A stretch of DNA of 64,000 nt from the NCBI GenBank assembly GCA_008360975.2, contig CM039189.1, forward strand, positions 9,924,056-9,988,055, read 5' to 3'. The translations under genes were made by a program, and so were the position numbers. The notes beneath the pieces were generated by a model. That model was given only the letters and a program-made list of their open reading frames with translations. It searched no databases and was not told where the DNA came from. Source of the DNA: Lichenostomus cassidix (taxonomy: Eukaryota > Chordata > Aves > Passeriformes > Meliphagidae). Shown in pieces: positions 10,801-22,800 of this stretch; position 1 is the stretch's first letter, and the number at the start of each line of letters is the position of its first letter.

Positions 10801-13800
10801 CGTGCAAGGTCCATAGCTCTTCTTGTGCCCTCATGGTTGGTGAGAAGAGCTGTGCCAGCCACTGTGTCTGGGACTACCTGGACTCTCCTCTTGACAGTCC
10901 TACTGTACATCCATGACAATGCCATTTCTGGTGGCACCCAGCACCCCACAGACATCTGTGTTAAGTGCTGGGGTCAGCAGCCTGGCTCTAGCACACCTCT
11001 GTAGATCTTTTACTGTCTTCTCCTACAGAGATCTTGTCCAAGCCCTAATTCTGGTTTTGTCCCTTCTACAGCCATACCTTCCGTGCTGTTCTTGGTGCAC
11101 AGTGATACCCTGAGTGTCACTGTGCTTCTGTCCTACTGAACAAGGCAATACCTGTGCTCTGCTCATGGCTGCTATTCCATCAATCTTCTCCAGATTTCTA
11201 TTACATGGACACACAGTCCTTATGCACAAGAACAGCATGTGAGGCCTTTGCTCAGCCCCAACGCTGTCAAACAGGTGGCTTTTAAACAAAGACAAAAATG
11301 TATAAACCTCATCAGTCATCACTGCTGGCCCCAAGAAAAAGCACTGCCCTTTCAGAGGTGCCCCTGCCCCAGCCCCTAACCTCCCCCTCCAAAGCTGACC
11401 TCCATTTCAGTCTGCACCACTCCTTGTGCTGCAATCACAATTCATCAGCCAGGCTCCAATAGCCATGTTTTCAGTCTATAAATCACCAGGCCAGACATCT
11501 GCCTGGCTTTCAAAGGAGTTTTGTTCTTCTTGTTGGCTACCGCCAACTTTAAGGTACTTGGAGGCCTGAAGCTGCCCTACCACCCCCTCCCAAGCAACTT
11601 GTGTTGATTTAAAATGCAAAAGGCGGCTTCACAGAGAGAGCCCAGATGATGATAAAGTGCTATTGTTTGTGCCTTTATGGTTCAAGACTCCAAACTTGGT
11701 GTTTGCGGATTATTCTGAGAGGTAGCTGCTGTCGGAGAGAGACAGAGACAAAGCTGTGTGTCACTGCATGCTGCAGGCCACCTCCCCTGGCCCTTGTGAC
11801 AGCCCTCACACAGGCTGAATGAGAAGTGTTACAAGATGGTGTCCTCAGCATCCCACAAAGACCTGCTGGGGAAGGGGCCAGCGATCAGAAAGAACCCATC
11901 AAAGGCTGCCATGCCACCTCCCCCTCAGGTCAGGCAGTGAGTCACTGAGGTGCTGGGCACAGCTGTATCAAAGGAGCTGACAGCTCCAACAGCAGTGCTG
12001 GTGCTTGACCTGCTCCTCCTATAAAGAGGAGACCTGCCAGCAACTCCACTGTGGGACACAAACGCTGCAGACAGGCTCTGGATGGCTAAGGGTGGCTTTT
12101 AACCATGAATTGCCCTTTTTACCAATCGTAAGTGTGTGAGGCAGTCTGCAGCCAGCTGCTGAGAAGACAGCCCAGGATGTTCCCTGTGTGGCATCTAGGG
12201 TAACTCCTTGCTCATGTTCTTGCTCCTGAAAGAAATGACCAGGGGACAGAAGCTCACCTCTGGATCAAGAGGCCTGGGAAGGCTGTACACTGGGGCAGAG
12301 TACATGGAGGAGAGATGCTGGGAGCCAGTCTTGTGCTTCGTTCCCATGATTTAGTACAGACCATGCTCTCTCAGCTTCATAAGCTCCTTTTGGATCTGTT
12401 TTTACAATTCTAAACAGTCACTTTCCCATCCTTAAATAATTTCTATTTCACTCTATTTTAAAATTATTCTTTTTCCTCACCACCATTTCCATGTTTCCTT
12501 CGCTATGTTCCCAGTAGGTCTGACACTTCTACATTAATAGAAGACAGTGACCTGTGATAAAAATACATTTTTATGGAGTGCTTGGGCAGGAAACATTACA
12601 GGACCTGGACAGAACATAAAAATACAATAAAGTATATGAAAATCCAGCTCCGATGGATTCATTGCCATGAAAACAGAAACAAGTGAGCAGACACCTTGGC
12701 AAAGACTCAAATAATTTTTTTACAGCATTCACGGAAGGAGGCAAGGGACAAAAGCTGTTGCAAAGTTATTTAGAATAGCGAAAATAGTAACTGAACAGAG
12801 CTGACACTCTTGGACATTTTGCATTCTGAAACAAAGACGGCATAAGAGCTGAAAAATCACCTGTGAGAGTTTATACAACAGCCCTTGGTCTACTGGGCAA
12901 TGGAGTCCCAGCAACAGATTGGAGAACAGCAGTTTGTCTTCACACCACCCAGAGACCCCCTGGTGAAGTGCAGGCCAGGAGTCTCCACCCCAGCCATGAT
13001 GGGGAGAAGTTGAGAAACCAGGGGAGAAGGTGCTGGACACCAGAATTGGCCTTGAGGTATGGTTTTAATTGCATTGATTTTCCAGCTCACACCTGAAACT
13101 GAAAGCACCACCTCAGCATACTTCCAGCTCTCCAGAGCACACTGAGGAACAGAAAAGGGTCTTCTCCACCAGCTCTGCCTGGACATACCCTAGTCAGAGT
13201 ACACTGAGCTAGCCAGGACAGAGGGTAAGGAAGCTATCCAGTACTAAACTGGAGAAATTAACTCTCATGAGCATTCACAAGCACCGGAGAATCCATACTA
13301 CTGACCAGAGTTCCAAGGCCATACACATCCCCATGACTAGTAACAGTGATCAGTCTCCAGAGCATCTGCCTCCTTGCAGATTCTTTTCCTCTGGGGCAGG
13401 AAATGCCTGCCCAGCCCTTAGGAGTTGGAGATCCTGGGAGACTCAGTGTAGGCAGCTGCCTTCTGTGGTAGCAGCACAGCCTTGGACCTTGAGGGTTTTT
13501 ACTCCTGAAATGAAAGGAAAGGCTGAGCTAAACTATAGACTGGGTATGTCTGCTCCTCCCTTTGGAAATACAGCTGCCAGTGCCACAGAACAACAGGAAA
13601 AATCAGATTCATTTCCACAGAGATTTTATCACCTCAGTCTTGGCATGGGAGAGGCATCTCCGCCCAGCTGTGAGCAAGCGAGTGCATTTTGCTGGCTTTT
13701 TTTATGTAATCAGAACAAATTCCTTGGAGATGAGTCACAGGGTTTCAAGGGTGTCCAGAGAGATGTCAAGCAGCCTCAAGTGTAAATCAGTGACACACCT

Positions 13801-16800
13801 TGCTGACAGGATGCCTGCTTGACAGCAGGCTCATTTCCCCTGCAGATACCAAGCAAGGAAAAGGGCTTGAGGGATGTCACCCAACAGGCTCCCAAACTCC
13901 ACACACACATGTGTGGCATTTCCAGACCCAGGACACTGCTGGTGTTTACATTTCCTCTGTAAAGACAGTGATGTTTTCAGGGTGGAGCTGGAGTGCTTCC
14001 CTGCAGCTGCTCTCTAGGCTTAAACACTGAAGATTTTTGGACATTCAGGCTGGAGAACTTTGGCAGTCAGTGAACAGATTCAAACTTCAGATATAGAGCT
14101 TCTGCCCCACCAACGCCTGGTCAAACTGCAGGGGTTCCTTCCTGGCATGTTTGTTGTGGTGGAACAGTTGCATCCCATTGCAGTTGTTTCAGTGTTGAGA
14201 TGAAGCTACGTTAAGCAAACCTGCTCTGTTCCCCTGCCCAGGAATGAACACTCCAGCCTCCATGGGTCTCCAGGCCAGAGGACCAACTGATACTTGCATA
14301 ATTTCAAGGCATAGCCTGCTTTAGTGGCTCCTTTAGAGGCTGAAATGTAGAGGATGACCAGAAAGAGCGACACCTGGACACAATCCCAGATGTCCCAGGT
14401 AACACTGGGGAAAATGCTGTGGATGGTCTTGGACTTTTGGGTGTCAGAGCAGATGGAACAGACAAAAATGTTGGTGGAATTTGGTTCTGGGTCAGTCTTC
14501 TTTCACTAATGTCAAGGGCAAGGTTTGGCACAAGGTACCAGTGCAGCTCAGCCTCCCAGTCTCCAAGGTGCCTGCAGGTCTTTCTTCAAGCAGGTGCTTC
14601 GAGTCTGGAGTGGGGCAAATCTCTATTTCTGCATTCTTTGAGGGCAACTGCAGAAGACACAATCCAGCTCTTATGCCCTTCACCTTTCAACTTCACCCTC
14701 AGGTGACTAACAATTACCAGCTACCATTAAAATTAAATGGGAAAGAAAGAAATGCGATCCTCTCTCTGCTCTTCACATTCCACAATATCACAAACAATTT
14801 GTCATATTGGGAGGGGCAGAGGCAGGAGGAGCATTAATTATTGATACTTGGGAACAGATGGCTTTTCTTGTACCAGGGCAGTGAAATGTGAGAGGAGCCC
14901 GTGGGTGAGGATGTGAGGATTAGATGGGCAGACACATATCAGGTAACCAGCCTTCAAGTGGAACAGGAACCTTCCTCCCAGAACCATCTCCGCTGGGCTG
15001 CAGAGCTCTCAACAGCAGCCCTGGCTGCAGAAACAAATCCACTGACATCTGAATTACTGAGGCTTCACCAGAAACTTTCAACGCTCCCTCACCTCTGTAC
15101 AGGACATCCCGGACACGATGACTGATGGCTTCCAGACAGCAAAGCCCTGGAAAATCAGGCACCATCTGCTCTCTCCAGGGGACCTTACTGGTTGCATTTC
15201 ATGTGTTCAACCTCATCTAACTGTTCTGTGCCATGCAACGTTTATTCCTGAGACCACATAGTCCAAGAGTGACCTCCTCTGGCCTTCCAATGGCCTTGGA
15301 TCCCATTTGGGGTGCTGGTCTTCAACATCAGAGATACAAGTGATGTGGACTTGCAACTTCAACCAGAGACTCTGTTATCCAACTCTTTTTTCCAGCTTTG
15401 TGTATTGATCCATGTAAGGATCAAGAGCAAGAACACTTCATTCTTGTCACCTCTGGTGGTGTCCTCAAGGAAAGAGACACATACCAGGTAATGAAACAAG
15501 CTTGGCACAGGACACCTGCTGTGGTTGTCCCCATGGCCAAAAGCTGACTGTGGGACTGACATCTTCATGAGACAGGAAGAACAACTGGGCAAGAGTGGTT
15601 CTCCACCAAAGGCAGCTGATTCACCAGAATGAAAACAGAGGCACCAAAAGCTTTTCCTGACATTTTCATGAAGAGTCTCTGTACCCACTGCTGGATCTCA
15701 GCATTTGCAGCCTTTTGCACTCTGGTGTAGCCATCTCTTTGCTGGAAGACTAAGAAACCAGCTGTACTGCCTCAGACCTGGGCCTGGGGAGCCCAGGGTC
15801 CTGTCTCTGGCAGTGGTTATAGACACCCAGTACTGGACAAGTCAATGGGGATACCTCCTCTGCTTCTGCAAAAATATTCCTTAGCTATTTTCCATTCAGC
15901 GATTTCACAAGCCAGATATCACCTCAATTCAGTTTACCTTTCTGGACATACCCCTTAAACCCTGTAAATAAGCACTCATTTTCCCAGCAAGGACTGATTA
16001 AGTCCATGGTTACTCCATTGAGCAAGGCAGACTCTCTTGCCACTTCCACAGGCCCAGAAGGTACCTCAGGACCACAATGTCCTGTCCCTTGGTATACTGG
16101 AGACCTCCTCACAGCCTTTTCCTAAACTCTGTTTGTTCTTTTAGCCTCTGCTGAGAGCTTGTTCCAAAGTCTCATTACACTGATAATTAGACACACTCTT
16201 CTCATTTCTCAAAATGACTAATCACTGATTTATAATTCCTCTCAGTCTGTCTAGGGTCATGCAGCCTGCAGCCTGTGAGAGTACTAAGACATGTACAGTC
16301 TTGTGATTTGGAAAAACACAACTTCCCAGCTTCTCTCCTGGTCTGGATAAATGGAAAAGTGCTTGAGGTGAACAAATGTCAAATGCCAGGAGACAGCTAC
16401 TGTCCATGAACAATACAACATTTCACAGTGTGGAGTAGGACAGAGCAGGCTTTCCTATGTAGTGAAAAGGGATAAGCAATCTTAGAAAGACCTGGGCCAT
16501 ATCTGTGCTAGGAAAGAATGAGGTCTACCAGAAAAGCAGTAAACCTTTCCACTATAGAAGCCTTGACCAGTGTCCAAGTTTGCTCTAGTTTGGTACAGGA
16601 AAACGACAGACCTGAAGGCATCTATACCGCTGCATTATACTGATACGAGAGCTTTTGTTACCCCGAAAATGCTGTTTGTCTCACTGGGATAGTACCAAAA
16701 AATGTTTAAATGTGACCCTGTCTTTGCAGAGCAGTGTCCACAGAGCCCTGGTGGGTTTACAGCAGTGAGGTGCTACTGGACAGTTAGCTGAGAGCTCAGG

Positions 16801-19800
16801 TGCACAGGCTGATCTCAGCTCCTCCATGCTTCCCAGGGATCATCTCACAAAAGAAGCCTATGTATTAGAGAGCAATACAAAGGATCAAAAAGCAGGAGAG
16901 ACCACGTCTTTTCAACCCCAGAGCAGAATTGCTCCTTTGCACCCTTCTTGAGTTAACATTTATGTGAATCCTTTCCCTGCCGCTCAAAGAAGAAATGACA
17001 TTATATGCACATTCCAGAGAACATTTCCCAGCAGTAATAACCATTTTTAACATACATTGAGCTTGGGAGAATGTCTAGAATTTTACAGGCAAATGCATGG
17101 GTGGAGTTGTGTTTTGACCCACACAGGAGAACTGTAAGTTGACATCACAGTCAGGCTGTGGAATCAAGGTGGCCAGCGGGCTCAGGAGGAGGATGTGCTT
17201 GGCAGGAGCTCCCTACCTCTTTGATGGCAGACATCTTGATGTTCTCATAGTAGTGCAGTGGTGCATTGGGTGAACTCATGTCATAGCCAAACCCAGCTAC
17301 CGCCACCTCATCACAGTTGTGCAGCGCCATGGTTATTGCTACGCTTCCCAAGGTGGGGATGTTCTGAGAGGAGAGAAAGCAGGAATGGAAGACATTAGCA
17401 TGTTGCCATTTTTATAATCAAAGATTTCCTCTTACTGTCTCTGCTCACAGGGGCACTGCTGCTACTAAACAGAAAATAAGGAACATGGTATTTGGCTATG
17501 TCCGCACATCAGCTGCCCAGTACCAGCTTGTAAGGTTGATAGCCTCCCAGCTGCTAAAGAAATTAATGCAAATGGCCAGATTCCCCTTCCATAACTTTGC
17601 TATCCTGAGAACAGGGCAGCAGATGAGCTGGAGGATGAATGACAGTGGATATATTAGCTTCCTGAAATTAAAATAGACATAGATAGTGCATTACAATGTT
17701 ATGCACATTACTGGCTTCCAGCTAGGCTAAGGAAGAATACCTATCCCAAACAGGTCACCACACAGGAGCAGAAGTGAGGAAGAGCACAAACTCCCTATTT
17801 TACTGATGGCAAAAGCAGTTTAAGGTTGTTAAACAGCTCTGGGAGACTGAGAAGATGGAGAAGGCAATGTGATCCAAGATCACTTCCTTTGCTCAGGGGC
17901 ACGGCACTCTGATCTGTGCCATTCCCTCCAAACCACAGCACACTGGGAAGGAGCAGTGGTAAGCCAGTCAGAGATGGGTGGTAGCCACCCCAACAGTCTT
18001 TTCCCATCTGCTGACCTGCAATTTGCACTGAAGTCCAGCCTCAGCCCTTCCCATTTCACTGGGCTTCTGCTGAGGCCCTGTCACAGCAGTACAACTCCTC
18101 GTGTGTGTTCTGCTGGGTCAGCTGAGTGTTTCCAGTGTAAAATCCTAGCTCACTGACTTTTCTAGCTCCCCTTTAGCCAGATGAATCCAGAGGCAACTTT
18201 GCCCCAGGGGCTAGGGAGAGGCTGAGAAATCCACCCACATCTTCATTTGTAGAGTATCCAACACAGGCTGTATGGGAAGTGTCATGAATCCAGAGGACAT
18301 GCTCGGACAGTCACCAAGGCTGACAGCTCTTAGCTGAGATGTAGAAACCAACTGAACACTTCCATTTTTCATTTACAATGGTTTACCCTGAACTGGTGAG
18401 CAATGCTATTGCATGTTCAAAACGATTGGGAGCAATGTTTTGTGTTTCTCCTTCTCCTTCAAAGGAACTGGTTTTTGTCAGCACACAACCATGCTCACTT
18501 CTGTTGCCTGACTGGTTCAAAGAACAATGTTTTCCAAGCAAAGAATGTCACCCATATCCCAGCTGAGACGTGCAGAGTTGGAAGCACAACTCCTGTGCTT
18601 TGGAGAACTCCACTACAGTGCACTGGAATTACTCCAGTCTGAAAACAAACAGGGAAAACCTACTTATGGATAAATCAATGAGACATTAAATTCAAACATT
18701 TGCAGCACAACAGTAACAGTGCACATCTGAAATGACAAAACCTTCCTACACCCTCCTGTTCCAGCTCTAGAAGTTGGGAAAAACAGCAGAATCATTTTGT
18801 TCTCATTGCTTAATTTCAGTTGATACAAAAACAATATTGGTTTTATTCTAGTTACTTTAGTTAACTGTTAATTTACTGGTAGGCAAAAAATATCAAGTAG
18901 GGATTTCAAAAAAATGGAAAAAGTTTATTAGGCAAGGATAAGCTATTGCCCCAAATTTCAAAATATTCAAGAACATCCTGTCTTCCTGGACATGGAACTT
19001 TTAATTCAGATTTCTCAGCTTTATGTTTTGCATAGATGATGACATTCCGATGTCACTGGAATTGCATCAGCTGGTAAGTGGACGTGCCACAAAACCCTTT
19101 CCCTCAGCAGAGCTGTAGTTACAGTGTCCAAAACATAGTGAGAAAATGGTTCCATCCTTGAGGCTGTGTCGTCATTGGGAACATGATGGTGTTAACACCA
19201 CCCACACTAGCACTGGGCCCATTCCCACGGTACTGCTCAAGGGGACACAGGGTCCTTGCCTGGAGGGAATTTCACTGGCCAAGTTAACATTTAAGAGCTA
19301 ACTTTCTAATGTGAGTCTTGCAAACCACAGAGAATTAATTGCACTACCCAACCTTACGGGAGGACTGCCAAACTTTCTTTCAGGCATATTCTCTTTGGAG
19401 AATAACAGCAGACAGAAATCAAAAGTGAACTTTCCTTTGGTTGCCAAATATCTGCCTGACTTTATTCCATCTATAATACCTCCAATGGTATTTATAGAAG
19501 AATACAAGCTAATTTTCTCATCTGCTTCTGCTCTTCAGTACTTCCTGATGTGTCACTGTCCCAGTACCACCCTCTCTGCTCTCCCACTGTCTCAGTACCA
19601 CCCTCTCTACCATTTAAAAATTATTAAAATACCAGAGACTACCCACCTTCCTAACCTCTTGAACTGTAGTAGACGTATCTGATTTGGCCCCTGCAACTAT
19701 CAGAAATTCACAGGGTGCTTTCATGACATAGTTTTGCATTGTCCTAAAATCACATTTGGAAACTGATGATCTGATGACAGTTTCTTAATTAAACTATGCC

Positions 19801-22800
19801 TTATTGATGTTAGCACCCTCCAACACTGCAATACCTACAGCTTAGTATGTGTCCCAGGCTGTGCTGCAGAGAATCCAACTCAGCAGCGTTCTCCAGGTCC
19901 AAGGGAAAGGCCTCTCCTCTCCTCTCCTCTCCTCTCCTCTCCTCTCCTCTCCTCTCCTCTCCTCTCCTCTCCTCTCCTCTCCTCTCCTCTCCTCTCCTCT
20001 CCTCTCCTCATGGCAAATAAGAGGAGACACACATCAAAGAGGAAATGGCTATAATTACTCTCTGGCTTCATCCACACAGATTCCAAGCTCTCCTGATTGT
20101 ACATAAAAATTCATTAGCTGCTACCCTCTAATCTGGACCTAATGGACCATGTACAACCTACGGGGCAAGCTGGGGGACAAGTCACTCCAAAAGAAGTTAG
20201 GCATCATGGACATGGCTGTGCCAAGTCTGGCTTGCTATGCCCTGCACGATGCGTCAGTGCTATCTCACCACACACACCCTTGTGCCGTGCCCCAAAGACA
20301 TACCAAAGCAACCACCACACCTCCTGTGCTGAGTTATGAAAATAAAACTCTCTCAAACAACCGAGCAGGCCTCTTGTTATTCTAGGCCTTTGCTAAGACA
20401 AAACCCCCAGAACCATCTTGCCTCAGGAATAATAATCTAGTGTTGGACCAGCTCAAAGTCTGCCTTCCTGCTCATGGCCCTCTGTGTGCCTGGATGTTCC
20501 TTTACCACCAAGCAGTGCTGCTTTCAGCCAATGTTTGAAAAGTACGACAGCAGTCAGTGCTGAGGCAGGAGCCTCTTGGGATGCCTCCCAGCTGCACAGA
20601 GACTGCCCTGTGCAGGTTAGACCATGGGGCTGCCTGGAATGGCTCAACACAACCACTGCTCCAGATGTGGCCATGATGAGTCTCTGGCCTGAGCTGGTGC
20701 CCACCAATCAGTGTGAGGTGGGAATGGAAAAACCCAGAAATCATTGGCAGCCCTCTCCCCTGTCAATTCCTTGCCACAAGTTTTGAACTTGGCCTTGTAA
20801 GCTCTGCATCACCTGCTGTGTGTCAAATGGTTTCTGTCCCAGCTAGGGCCCATGGAGGTACCACGTTCAGCATCTCCACTCCAGCACCTGTAAACAACTA
20901 CAAGGGCAACCTCACTAGATAATGTGTCCAGAACTGAAAGTCCACATTTTCAAGCCTGGCCTGCTTGTCTAAGGCTAAACATCTGGAAGATGTAATATCC
21001 AATATAATGCTCCCCAGGGATCAGCCCTTTGCCTGGTGCCATTTGAGAGAACACAGCAGACTGACAGATGAGCCAGCGATGACACTAAAAGTCCATGTGA
21101 CAAACAGAAGCAGAAAACACAGCAGTGGTGAGTGACACGTCACCACAAGCAGTGCTGGGCAAAGTCTGTCTGAGCCTCTGGAACATGGCTCATTCCAGGG
21201 ACACCTGTCCTCCTTGGGTGAGGTGAGCACATGCATGGTGCATCCTGGTGAGAAAAGCGTAAAGACAAGAGAGGCAAAGATTTCTGGTCTCGTGCTGTGT
21301 CAGGCACCACAGCAAGCTCTGTGTAGTGCAAACACAGTCTGAATCCCAGGTCAGGGGACCAGAAATGCAGTACAGACATAGGACAGGCTATCCTAAATGC
21401 TCCTACACTGTTCTCTGCTGCAAACAGGAAGACAAAATTCTTCCCCCCAACACCTTGATGTTTCATCTTCCATTGCTCCCCTGAACTGACTTCTACTCAC
21501 AAAAGAAATCAGTCAGCAGAAATGAACACTGGAACTCCTCTGGACTCTATCAAGGCTGAACATCACCTCATGGGCTTGTGCTGGAGACCCAGTGCTGGTG
21601 ACTGAACCAGGGCTGGAACTGCTCTTTGCTTGGTGCATGTGAAAAGCTCTTGCTGCTTTTCATTCCATGCCCAGGTCATTCCTGTGTCACTGCCTGTTGG
21701 ACTGGAAGGAAATGACTGCTGTAAATCTGTTTTTAGAAATATTTGACTCCCTTAATAAGTTAAGTGAATTCCAGTTATTTATGGGATTTTACTTAGCTCA
21801 GGGTAAGACTTATTGGATTGTTCAGACTATTCCAATTGTTACGTTTTTCAATAAAAGGGTAGCGTTACTGAAAAATAAACTCCCTACAAACAATAATGCA
21901 CCTGGATAATGCAGGCTTTTGCTGCTTTGCAAATCCAAAGATTTACAATGACACTAAGTCTCTGCATTTAACTGACTGCAGCTGCAGTGGCCCCTCACCT
22001 GTCTCTCTACCTGCCTTAGAAGATGCCATCAGGGTGCAAAAGAGGGAGAACCATGTGACCGGAAAGGATTAAGCAGAAGACTACTCTGCTCAGCTCCTGC
22101 CATTCCCACCTCACTTCTGCTCCCCAAAGACCCAACAGATCCCAAGACATGAACTTCACACAGTCATAGTCCAGTAAGAACAGGCCAGGAGACAAAGTCT
22201 GCTGACACCAGGGCAACTCATGAGAGAAAAGATCATGATGACCAGCCAAGGGAGCTGAAAACAGCCTGAGGAGCAAAGGGTCCCCCACAGGCACCTCCAG
22301 AAAGGCTGTCTGCCCACAGGAAAAACCATCTAAGACCTACGAGAATCCCTGGCCAGGACATGCTAACACTCAGCATCAGAGGTTAATCCCTGAGCTATCA
22401 GCACTGTGCAGAGGTGCTAATCCATGGCAGGATGCCTGAATCAGCCTGGTAACACCTCCTGCACATGGCTCCTCCTTCACCAGGTTGGTGCTGAGGCTGG
22501 GTGAAGTCCAAAGAAGGTTGCTTTATCTCTTTAGTTTATAGAGTCAACCATTTCCAGTACATGAACAAACCAAAGGGTTACACTTTGGGGTTAAATCAGA
22601 AAGAGATCCATGGATGCACAGCACCAGCATGGAGAGAGAAACAAAACACCACCTTTGAACTGATGTTTGTGCTTGTCCCCCAGTAAACTGCCTGCAGTGT
22701 AAGGGGTGATACTGCAAGCCTGAAGCACTAGCTTCAATACCAGGGGTGTCTGGTTTCAAGTCCCAAAGTCCTGTACAAACAGAACTTTCATCTAAACAAA

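Larger units (their letters stand above)
4849..17216 (-). other. ST3GAL3 intron between exons E and F
   Basis: This 12,368-bp intron has donor gtaggg and acceptor tccag. It contains an ancient CR1/L3-like remnant (9230-10500), a 28-bp palindrome (8348-8375), a short duplication at 7645-7683, a small (TA)n run near 10138-10151 and a possible old LINE tail near 16120-16260. The segment 11450-11800 is low in obvious repeats and could be conserved non-coding DNA. A 172-codon open frame (13267-13785, plus) has no recognisable domain. Confidence 0.85.

Noticed and set aside
13267..13785. 172-codon open frame on the plus strand starting [13 protein letters not shown], faintly like a zinc-finger linker
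   Set aside because: The start resembles a C2H2 'HxxxH-T' fragment, but no C-X2-C pair or further fingers follow, so it is coincidence.
19842..20106. Arg/Glu/Gly repeat peptides (minus) and Leu/Ser repeat peptides (plus)
   Set aside because: They are translations of the (CCTCT)n microsatellite.
20130..20400. A second LTR-like block with AATAAA near 20340
   Set aside because: No TATA or CCAAT in position and no defined ends or target duplication; too weak to call.
22700..22800. tRNA-like B box (ggtttcaagtccc) suggesting a tRNA gene or SINE
   Set aside because: No acceptor stem, A box or cloverleaf could be drawn; at best an eroded SINE.
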